A stretch of 51,158 nucleotides of DNA from positions 1 to 51,158 of the forward strand of contig CALHCI010000125.1 of NCBI GenBank assembly GCA_937931165.1. The letters are read 5' to 3'. A program made the position numbers and the translations under genes. The notes beneath the pieces were generated by a model. It did not search any database, was not told the DNA's origin, and was given only the letters and a program-made list of their open reading frames with translations. This stretch comes from an uncultured Granulosicoccaceae bacterium (GTDB lineage Bacteria > Pseudomonadota > Gammaproteobacteria > Granulosicoccales > Granulosicoccaceae). Below are positions 44,681 to 51,158 of this stretch, piece by piece (position 1 is the first letter of the stretch; every line of letters begins with the position of its first letter).

Positions 44681-46264
44681 ATGACTGTCCGACAATACTT
44701 TGTAATTCTTGCTGTGGCGATCCCGCTTGGCATTCTTGCATTGGCACTGCTATGGCCGCCGGTGCTCTGGCTGTTGTTGATAGTTTTGCCAATCATTCTT
44801 CTTGGCATACGGGATATGCAGCAAACGCGGCACACTATCCTGCGGCTGTATCCGGTGCTGGGACGCTTCCGCTACATGCTTGAATCCGTAAGGCCGGAAA
44901 TACAACAATATTTCGTCGAATCTGAAACTGATGGCGCCCCTATCCCGCGAGAGTTTCGGTCACTGGTGTACCAACGCGCCAAGGGCGAACGTGACAGCAG
45001 ACCGTTCGGCACAATATTCGACGTCAACCGCGCCGGCTACGAATGGGTAAATCATTCACTGGTACCTAAACACGCCACCGACTTGCATCCGCGTATAAAG
45101 TTTGGAGGTGAAGATTGCACCCAACCCTACCTTGCCTCACCACTGAACATCTCGGCAATGAGCTACGGGTCACTCAGTAAAAATGCAATCAGGGCGCTTA
45201 ACCGGGGTGCCAAAATTGGAAACTTTGCACACAACACCGGAGAAGGCAGCCTTAGCCCGTATCACCTCGAACACGGTGGCGACATTATCTGGCAGATTGG
45301 TACCGGCTACTTTGGCTGCAGAAACAGTGAAGGTGGTTTTGACCCGGAACTGTACAAAAAAAACTCACAGGTCGATGCGGTTAAAATGATTGAGATCAAG
45401 TTATCTCAAGGTGCTAAACCCGGTCATGGCGGTATATTGCCGGCGGCCAAACTCACCCCGGAAATAGCAGAGATTCGCAATGTCCCTCTTGGCGCTGATG
45501 TCATTTCCCCGGCCGCCCATACGGCATTTAGTACCCCGCTTGAATTGCTTAAGTTTATTGCACAACTGCGTGAACTCAGTGGTGGCAAGCCGGTGGGTTT
45601 TAAACTGTGCATTGGTCGCAGAGATGAGTTTCTGGCCATCTGCAAGGCAATGCTCGAAAGCAATATATTGCCGGACTTTATCACCGTTGACGGTGGTGAA
45701 GGCGGCACAGGTGCAGCTCCGACAGAAATGACCAACTCGGTGGGTACTCCAATCCGTGACGCGCTGATCTTTGTCAACCGCGCCTTGATCGGTGCAGGCT
45801 TGAGAGATCAGATCAGAATTATTGCCGCTGGCAAAATGTTCTCTGCGTTTCATATTTTGCGCGCGCTTGCACTGGGCGCAGATACCGTTAACTCGGCAAG
45901 GGCATTCATGCTGGCGCTCGGCTGTATTCAATCACGCAGTTGCAATACCGATCATTGCCCCACAGGCATAGCTACACAAAATGACGCGAGAAACAACGGA
46001 CTGGTAGTCACAGACAAAGCACAACGCGTAGCGAATTATCATTCAGAGACAGTAACCAACCTCGCAGAGCTGGTAGCAGCAGCAGGCCTTGAGCACCTGA
46101 GCCAACTCGGCCCCGAGCATATTAACCGGCGTGTTCAGGGTACTGAGGTAAAAACCTATGCAGAACTCTATCCGTTGATCTGCCCCGGTAGTTTGCTAGA
46201 CGGTTCTGCGCTTCCGGATAAATGGGAAGCCGACTGGCAGCATGCCAATGCGGCGCATTGGTAA
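44681..46264 (+). CDS. FMN-binding glutamate-synthase-like protein (stand-alone GltB central domain)
   Basis: This 527-residue protein has two N-terminal hydrophobic helices (about 4-44) that would anchor it in the membrane, with the enzyme domain facing the cytoplasm. It corresponds to the synthase/FMN region of glutamate synthase without the glutaminase domain: P-G-H-G-G near 245, D-G-G-E-G-G-T-G-A-A-P near 345, and a cysteine cluster C-I-Q-S-R-S-C-N-T-D-H-C-P (about 412-424) that would carry a 3Fe-4S cluster. Such stand-alone proteins are common in bacteria but mostly uncharacterised. A 14-bp inverted repeat TCGTG-aata-CACGA (44621-44634) lies just upstream. Confidence 0.87.
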   Translation: MTVRQYFVILAVAIPLGILALALLWPPVLWLLLIVLPIILLGIRDMQQTRHTILRLYPVLGRFRYMLESVRPEIQQYFVESETDGAPIPREFRSLVYQRAKGERDSRPFGTIFDVNRAGYEWVNHSLVPKHATDLHPRIKFGGEDCTQPYLASPLNISAMSYGSLSKNAIRALNRGAKIGNFAHNTGEGSLSPYHLEHGGDIIWQIGTGYFGCRNSEGGFDPELYKKNSQVDAVKMIEIKLSQGAKPGHGGILPAAKLTPEIAEIRNVPLGADVISPAAHTAFSTPLELLKFIAQLRELSGGKPVGFKLCIGRRDEFLAICKAMLESNILPDFITVDGGEGGTGAAPTEMTNSVGTPIRDALIFVNRALIGAGLRDQIRIIAAGKMFSAFHILRALALGADTVNSARAFMLALGCIQSRSCNTDHCPTGIATQNDARNNGLVVTDKAQRVANYHSETVTNLAELVAAAGLEHLSQLGPEHINRRVQGTEVKTYAELYPLICPGSLLDGSALPDKWEADWQHANAAHW

Positions 46265-46304
46265 CCTTATAAAGTTGGGTAAAACACTGTACTTACGTAA
46301 GCAG

Positions 46305-46601
46305 TTAACCTTGTTGGCCGGGAGATATTACCAGTATCTCTCTGGCACGCTTTGCCATAGCCACCATCATACCTCGCAGTTGCTCAGGCCTTTCGATCGG
46401 TTTTAACAGCGGCACGGTGAGTTCGGTACTTTTGCCATTGCCGGAACATAACAACACCATCTGCTGATGATCAATATTCAACATACGAACTTCATTGGGT
46501 ACCTGCACGCCACCAAACGCCATCGCAAAGTCACGCAGATTCTCTGCATGATCAGTGTTCATATGTTCAATAACCTCACTAACGAATTCTTCAGATAGCA
46601 T
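46305..46601 (-). CDS. DUF2470-domain protein (HugZ/PNPOx-associated)
   Basis: This 98-residue cytoplasmic protein has the DUF2470 motif H-M-N-T-D-H-A-E-N-L at about 13-22, with D-H at the position where haem-related relatives have conserved histidines. In HugZ-type haem-utilisation proteins this domain is C-terminal to a pyridoxamine-phosphate-oxidase fold; here it stands alone. It converges with the glutamate-synthase-like gene. A 10-bp palindrome CTTACGTAAG lies in the gap (46292-46301). Confidence 0.78.
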   Translation of the reverse strand: MLSEEFVSEVIEHMNTDHAENLRDFAMAFGGVQVPNEVRMLNIDHQQMVLLCSGNGKSTELTVPLLKPIERPEQLRGMMVAMAKRAREILVISPGQQG

Positions 46602-46687
46602 TCGTACGACTCCGGTTTTTTGAAGATATCAGGTTCTGACGTTACACTTTACCGACGCTGACAGTCTACAGAAAAAGGTATAAAACG

Positions 46688-47158
46688 ATGAACTACTGGC
46701 TCTTCAAATCTGAACCCGATGCATTCAGTATTGACGACCTGGCAGCCATGAGGGGCAGGCGCGATCACTGGGATGGCATTCGAAACTATCAGGCGCGTAA
46801 TATCATGCGTGATCAAATGAAAAAGGGTGATTTAGGGTTCTTTTATCATTCGAGCTGCAAGGTGCCCGGTATTGTAGGGACGGTAGAAATCGTCAAGGAA
46901 GCCTACCCGGACCACACAGCTTTTGACAAAACTGAAAAATACTATGACGCTAAATCCAAGCCGGATAACCCCAGATGGTACATGGTAGATGTAAAACTCA
47001 AAACCAAATTTAAAGCCATTATCCCGCTCACCGATTTACGTCAAGTGGCGGCATTAGAGGATATGACACTACTTCAGAAAGGTAGCCGACTGTCAGTTCA
47101 GCCGGTAAGCAGTAAAGAGTGGAAAGCCATTTTGAAAATCGCCGGCGTTCAAGGCTGA
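46688..47158 (+). CDS. EVE-domain protein
   Basis: This 156-residue protein has the EVE (YTH/PUA-like) fold: Y-W-L-F-K-S-E-P at the start, W-D-G-I-R-N-Y-Q-A-R-N at about 29-39, G-D-L-G-F-F-Y-H-S and the mid-region P-R-W-Y-M-V-D-V. EVE domains bind modified bases in RNA or DNA and occur in housekeeping and defence contexts; this short stand-alone form is the widespread housekeeping type. It is divergent from the DUF2470 gene, and no restriction or defence gene is adjacent. Confidence 0.87.
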   Translation: MNYWLFKSEPDAFSIDDLAAMRGRRDHWDGIRNYQARNIMRDQMKKGDLGFFYHSSCKVPGIVGTVEIVKEAYPDHTAFDKTEKYYDAKSKPDNPRWYMVDVKLKTKFKAIIPLTDLRQVAALEDMTLLQKGSRLSVQPVSSKEWKAILKIAGVQG

Positions 47159-47216
47159 TTTCTGCCGGCGACAGCTAAATATGCAGTGTGTAATCAAACG
47201 ACTGCGTGAGGCGCAA

Positions 47217-48296
47217 TCAGCCAGCAGTGACTGTCACTTTTTTAAATGTATAAATCGGCTCTTCTATCATTCGATTGCCAGCGGAACTTTCAAGATATAA
47301 GTTCGCCTCTCCGGCAACAACAGTGTCATCATCCGTGCGTTTGACATTAAGTAACTCAAAGCGAATTTGCTTTGGATCTTCGAAGATCATTCCAGAGAAT
47401 TTTTTGGTCTGCAAAGAAATGAAATTTGCACCCCGGACGCCAAGCTGTGTCGCAGCCACCTCTTTTAACAACGCAATAATCCCGTGCGTACCAAAGTTAC
47501 CCGGCACTACCGGGTCACCTTTAAAATGGAATTTTAAAGGCCAGAGTTCGGGGTTAATCTGCTGCGTTGCCGTCACGCTGGTGAGCTCATCGTCACCTTC
47601 GACAATTGAAAGTGTTGCCAGATCATAGACAGGAATAGTCAGGTCACTGACAACTGGTTTGCCGTCTTTCGTTTCAGGTGAGGCGACACCTTTCATTCCA
47701 CCATGCTGCTCGCGTAGCGCATTAATATCTGCGGGGCTCAGGATGCCGACAATGACGTTTTTCGTATCGAGCACCACTTCATCCTGATTGTTGAGAATTC
47801 TGCCGTTAAACACCGCGGTGCCACCACTACCGGAGACTTTGTTTTCCATCCATTTGCGTTTTTCGAGCCGGTAGAACAGCTTTTTACCCGCCACAAAATT
47901 GATAGATTGCAGAAGTTTGCAACTACCTGACGAGAGCGCACGGCCAATGCCGTCTGCTTTACGGCAACCCCAGAAACCAACCAGTTGATCGAGTTGGTCT
48001 TGAAACAACATTTCCAGTGACTCTGTCTGTGAAAACGACCAGTCGGACGGATTGTCTGGAAACGTGAAAGACGCTTCAATGACTTCTTCGTCAATGCGAT
48101 CAATATGATCGATACACAGGATGGGGCGTCTGGGCAGTTTTGCCAGCTTATCGTTACCGAGTTGACCTTCGGCGTGCAGTTCTAGCAGCCGGCCATTCAG
48201 GCACGTGAGAGACTTCCAGTCGAGTTGACACAAAGCGCTGTCGTCCATCGAATTCAGATGTTCGACACTGTATTGTGGTGCGCTATCGCTTGTCAT
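47217..48296 (-). CDS. Double-hotdog FabA-like dehydratase
   Basis: About 359 residues made of two fused FabA-type hotdog domains. The first (about 60-200) keeps the helix L-D-Q-L-V-G-F-W and downstream G-R-A-L-S, with the FabA catalytic aspartate position still acidic. The second (about 255-355) keeps H-F-K-G-D-P-V-V-P-G-N-F-G with the catalytic histidine, while the aspartate position is replaced by T-H-G. The two halves together could form one complete His/Asp site, as between subunits in FabA. Similar double domains occur in polyunsaturated-fatty-acid synthases. ATG 48296 is preferred; ATG 48308 is also possible. Confidence 0.72.
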   Translation of the reverse strand: MTSDSAPQYSVEHLNSMDDSALCQLDWKSLTCLNGRLLELHAEGQLGNDKLAKLPRRPILCIDHIDRIDEEVIEASFTFPDNPSDWSFSQTESLEMLFQDQLDQLVGFWGCRKADGIGRALSSGSCKLLQSINFVAGKKLFYRLEKRKWMENKVSGSGGTAVFNGRILNNQDEVVLDTKNVIVGILSPADINALREQHGGMKGVASPETKDGKPVVSDLTIPVYDLATLSIVEGDDELTSVTATQQINPELWPLKFHFKGDPVVPGNFGTHGIIALLKEVAATQLGVRGANFISLQTKKFSGMIFEDPKQIRFELLNVKRTDDDTVVAGEANLYLESSAGNRMIEEPIYTFKKVTVTAG

Positions 48297-48425
48297 AAAC
48301 GGGTGCATCTCCAGATAATTTTCGGCAAGTGCGATATTACACTGCACTTGGCCGAACCAGTGATAATAATTTAAATAGTTTGCAGACCAGCAACCGGACG
48401 GGAGACTGAACGAACCGGGAGTTTG

Positions 48426-49409
48426 CTAAATATTGCCGATAAATATACCCGCAAGGAATACAAGAACGCCACCCAGCAAGACCTGAATTGCCGCCCTGCC
48501 CCAGGGGGTTTCCATGTAGCGGTTCTGAATCCACGTGATTGCCCAAAGCTCCACGAAGACAATTGCAATCGCCACCGCCGTAGCGGTTTTAAAATGTGGA
48601 ATCAGATACGGCAGCGTATGTCCCAGCCCGCCAATAGTGGTCATGATGCCAGAGGACAAGCCCCGCTTAATCGGCGAGCCTCGACCTGACAACACGCCGT
48701 CATCGTGAACCGCTTCGGTGAAGCCCATCGAAATACCGGCACCCACGGACGCCGACAACCCGACCAGAAACGTCGTCCAGGTATTACCAGTGGCGAAAGC
48801 TGCAGCGAATATGGGCGCCAACGTCGATATTGAGCCATCCATCAGGCCAGCGAGGCCAGGCTGCACGTAGGTTAATAAAAACTGCTTGCGCTCTTCATTT
48901 TCTTCGCCTTCGCGCACACCTTCAGGCAATAAAGTTTCCTCGAGGCGTACAGCTTCTTCCTGGTGTTCTGACTCGGCGATTGCCAGATCACCGAGCAGCC
49001 TGCGGGTGTCGGCATCAGTGGTTTGGGCGGCTGCCGCACGGTAGAAGCGCTCGGCCTGACGCTCCATCTCTTCAGCCTGGGCACGAGTTTTTTCAAGATT
49101 CAGCGGCCGTACCAGCCAGTCGGGCTTACGCTCATAATAACCGCGAACGTGCTCCCTTCTGATCAGAGGAATGGTATCTCCAAAGCGCTGCTTGAACAGA
49201 TCGATCAGGCTCTGACGATGCTGGTTTTCTTCCTCTGCCATTCGATCAAAAATAGTGGCCGATGCCGGATAGTCAGCACGCAGACCATCGGCATAGGCGC
49301 GATATATTCTGGCATCATCCTCTTCAGATGAGATAGCCAGTGCAAGTATTTCTGCCTCACTGAGCGAGCTGAAACTGCGCCGCCCGCCGGGTAAAAATCG
49401 TCCGATCAC
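48426..49409 (-). CDS. mbfA: Ferritin-like/VIT1 fusion, MbfA-type iron exporter
   Basis: This 327-residue protein joins an N-terminal rubrerythrin/ferritin-like four-helix domain (about 20-165) to a C-terminal VIT1/CCC1 membrane transporter domain with five helices (about 185-325). Diiron ligands appear in S-E-E-D-D, E-E-E-N-Q-H, E-R-F-Y and E-S-E-H-Q-E-E. MbfA exports iron and protects against peroxide stress in alphaproteobacteria; the same role is inferred here. The start is GTG with AGGA about eight bases upstream, 3 bp after the molybdenum hydroxylase stop, so the two share a transcript. Confidence 0.88.
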   Translation of the reverse strand: MIGRFLPGGRRSFSSLSEAEILALAISSEEDDARIYRAYADGLRADYPASATIFDRMAEEENQHRQSLIDLFKQRFGDTIPLIRREHVRGYYERKPDWLVRPLNLEKTRAQAEEMERQAERFYRAAAAQTTDADTRRLLGDLAIAESEHQEEAVRLEETLLPEGVREGEENEERKQFLLTYVQPGLAGLMDGSISTLAPIFAAAFATGNTWTTFLVGLSASVGAGISMGFTEAVHDDGVLSGRGSPIKRGLSSGIMTTIGGLGHTLPYLIPHFKTATAVAIAIVFVELWAITWIQNRYMETPWGRAAIQVLLGGVLVFLAGIFIGNI

Positions 49410-49412
49410 GGG

Positions 49413-51158
49413 TTATCCTTTTACTGGTTTGTGCTGCTGCAAATGCTTCCAGACCCGCGCCGGTGTGTACGGCATGGACAAAGCCCCTGCACCAACACTT
49501 GCAAAAGCGTTCATAACCGCGTTAGATAGGGCTGGCAACGACCCGGAACAACCGGACTCACCTACACCTTTTGAGCCGAGCTCGTTCAGGTCGGTTGGCA
49601 CTGCGAAGGTGTCCGTTTGAATGTGTCGCAACGCACCTGCTCTGGGCATGGCGTAATCCATAAAGCTGCCCGATAACAACTGACCGTTATCATCGTAAAC
49701 CACCGCTTCAGTGAAAGCCTGCCCGGCCCCTTGCACCACACCACCGTGTACCTGACCCCGAACTAACTCTGGCGAGATAACGTTACCAAGATCATCGACC
49801 GCATTGTACGCGACAATCACGGTATCACCGGTTTCCGGATCAATCTCTACTTCTGCAATATGACAACCATTCGGGTAGTTGGCACCAGTAACGGTCTCAG
49901 CACTACAGTTAAGTGGATGCGGGTTACCGGTAACAGCCAGTCTTTTTGCAAGCTCAAGGAGACTGACACCACTGGCCCCGTTACGCCCCATAAACTGTCC
50001 ATCTGCAAATGCGATATCTTCAGGATAAACATTAAGCGCTGCCGCAGCGTGCGGAGTTGCTGTACTGATGATCTCATCGATGAGGTTTTTAAACGCAGAA
50101 CCCGCTCCGTACAGTGATCTTGAGCCACCGGTACCGTTTCCTACCAGCGTCTGATCAGTGCTTCCCGCACGATAACTGATAAGCTTAGGATCAATACCCA
50201 GCCCGTTACCTACAATTTTGGCAAACGCGGTTTCGTGCCCCTGCCCCGAAGGGCCGGTAACCGCATGCAAGGTAAGGTCGCCCTGACTGTTAAACTCACA
50301 CGACACCTGATCTTTCGGTGCACCACCGGCACCTGACTTTTCAACGTAGTAACCGATTCCAATACCGCGGATTTTACCGGCCTGTGCCGCCTTGTTTTTT
50401 CTTTGCACAAACGTATCGTAGTGCGCTTGTGCCAATGCTTTGTTAAGCACTGAATGAAAATCACCACAATCATATACAGTGCCGTTGGCAGTGGTGTACG
50501 GGAACTGGCTTTTATCAATAAAGTTTTTACGTCGAAATTCTATCGGGTCAAGATTGAAAGTGGTTGCCGCATGATCAATTAGACGCTCAACCGCAAAAGC
50601 AATATCCGGTCGACCGGCACCGCGATAAGCAGAAACCGGCACTGTGTTAGTCAGCACTAACTGCGACTGCATATACAGCGCCGGCACCCGATATGCGCCA
50701 CCCATTGTCACCGACAAATTGTTAGTACCTATAAAGCCTCCGAAGTAACAGTTGTATGCACCGAGATCAACCGTGTCGTGATACTTAATAGCGGTGATAT
50801 GATCATGTTCATCTATCGCAATAGATGCTTCAAGCGTCAGGCTACGACCGTGCCACTCACCAGTAAAAAGCTCAGACCTTGTCGCCACCCACTTAACCGG
50901 TCGCTGCAGTTTTCTGGCTGCCAGCACCAGTAACGCGTGTTCGGGCCCGGCCCCGCCACGAAGTCCAAATGACCCACCAACATCATTCGAAATAATTTCA
51001 AACTGATCCTGCGGAATACCCGTCACTGACGACAATCCGGCTTTCATCCCCAGCACACCTTGAGTCGGGGTATGCACCACCGTCACACCTCGGGCCGCAT
51101 CATGTGCAACAAGCACCGCTTTAGGTTCAAGCGGTGCACCGTAGAGGCGCTGACTTTC
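49413..51158 (-). CDS. Molybdopterin-binding large subunit of a xanthine dehydrogenase/CO dehydrogenase-family enzyme (partial)
   Basis: The frame runs to the window edge, so the N-terminal 150-200 residues are missing; 581 residues are visible. G-G-S-F-G-L-R-G (about residue 65 of the visible part), A-Y-R-G-A-G-R-P-D (about 175) and the catalytic-glutamate loop G-V-G-E-S-G (near the C-terminus) identify the molybdenum hydroxylase family. The A-Y-R-G-A-G-R loop differs from the A-Y-x-C-S-F-R of true form I CO dehydrogenase, so this is a form II-like oxidoreductase of unknown substrate. Its small and medium subunits would lie outside the window. Confidence 0.88.
   Translation of the reverse strand, partial: ESQRLYGAPLEPKAVLVAHDAARGVTVVHTPTQGVLGMKAGLSSVTGIPQDQFEIISNDVGGSFGLRGGAGPEHALLVLAARKLQRPVKWVATRSELFTGEWHGRSLTLEASIAIDEHDHITAIKYHDTVDLGAYNCYFGGFIGTNNLSVTMGGAYRVPALYMQSQLVLTNTVPVSAYRGAGRPDIAFAVERLIDHAATTFNLDPIEFRRKNFIDKSQFPYTTANGTVYDCGDFHSVLNKALAQAHYDTFVQRKNKAAQAGKIRGIGIGYYVEKSGAGGAPKDQVSCEFNSQGDLTLHAVTGPSGQGHETAFAKIVGNGLGIDPKLISYRAGSTDQTLVGNGTGGSRSLYGAGSAFKNLIDEIISTATPHAAAALNVYPEDIAFADGQFMGRNGASGVSLLELAKRLAVTGNPHPLNCSAETVTGANYPNGCHIAEVEIDPETGDTVIVAYNAVDDLGNVISPELVRGQVHGGVVQGAGQAFTEAVVYDDNGQLLSGSFMDYAMPRAGALRHIQTDTFAVPTDLNELGSKGVGESGCSGSLPALSNAVMNAFASVGAGALSMPYTPARVWKHLQQHKPVKG

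Noticed and set aside
46292-46301. 10-bp palindrome CTTACGTAAG between convergent genes
   Set aside because: Short palindrome of this size is expected by chance and has no promoter nearby.
1-51158. tRNA genes, rRNA, CRISPR arrays, prophage or restriction/defence islands
   Set aside because: None seen on reading the gaps; the EVE protein is stand-alone, and the repeat arrays lack spacers.

Overview
The window looks like part of a chromosome of a marine or environmental gammaproteobacterium with moderate GC. The evidence is the set of housekeeping genes and their order: rimI next to a HolD-like gene, pssA beside ilvIH, prfC, bepA, ATP-type pckA, dacB and a 5-formyltetrahydrofolate cyclo-ligase. 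I see no rRNA, tRNA, CRISPR array, phage or intact insertion sequence. Coding density is high, and most ordinary genes have clear families.

Layout, 1-11.4 kb: the window opens with the tail of an M48 protease, an NfeD-like protein and a membrane zinc peptidase. Next come a folate enzyme, a large polytopic membrane protein and, divergently, an exostosin-like glycosyltransferase. A leucine/isovalerate degradation operon follows on the minus strand (isovaleryl-CoA dehydrogenase, then both methylcrotonyl-CoA carboxylase subunits). Its near-consensus promoter carries a perfect 22-bp palindrome. Then come an AraC-MGMT repair protein and a DMT transporter with a structured leader. 11.7-17 kb: a YegD-like Hsp70, a shikimate-kinase-like P-loop protein, an aminotransferase whose conserved N-terminus is cut by an in-frame TAG, an ornithine cyclodeaminase homologue, and a divergent LigI-type lactonase.

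17-27 kb is a housekeeping block: prfC, rimI, holD-like, pssA, ilvH, ilvI on the minus strand, then bepA and pckA meeting at a strong bidirectional terminator. 27-36.7 kb holds a lipoprotein, an unknown protein, an alpha/beta hydrolase, a methyltransferase, a PAS-GAF-GGEEF diguanylate cyclase, a second EamA transporter and a 1204-residue fused 5-oxoprolinase. 36.9-41 kb is the least familiar part: a four-gene operon of a coiled-coil membrane protein, a membrane-anchored DUF3131-like protein, a small bitopic protein and an acyltransferase-3 enzyme. It looks like an envelope-glycan processing or acylation system. It is followed by dacB with a discoidin-domain protein, an M20 deacylase, a stand-alone glutamate-synthase-like FMN protein, a DUF2470 protein, an EVE protein, a double-hotdog FabA-like dehydratase, an MbfA-type iron exporter, and a molybdenum hydroxylase cut by the window end.

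A cross-cutting feature is short tandem duplication. A 17-bp array runs over the dacB stop codon, a 9-10-bp array runs over the stop codon of the DMT transporter, a 12-bp in-frame array lies inside dacB, and an 11-bp array lies upstream of the lipoprotein gene. The strongest leads are the 37-41 kb operon, the amber-interrupted aminotransferase and these repeat arrays.
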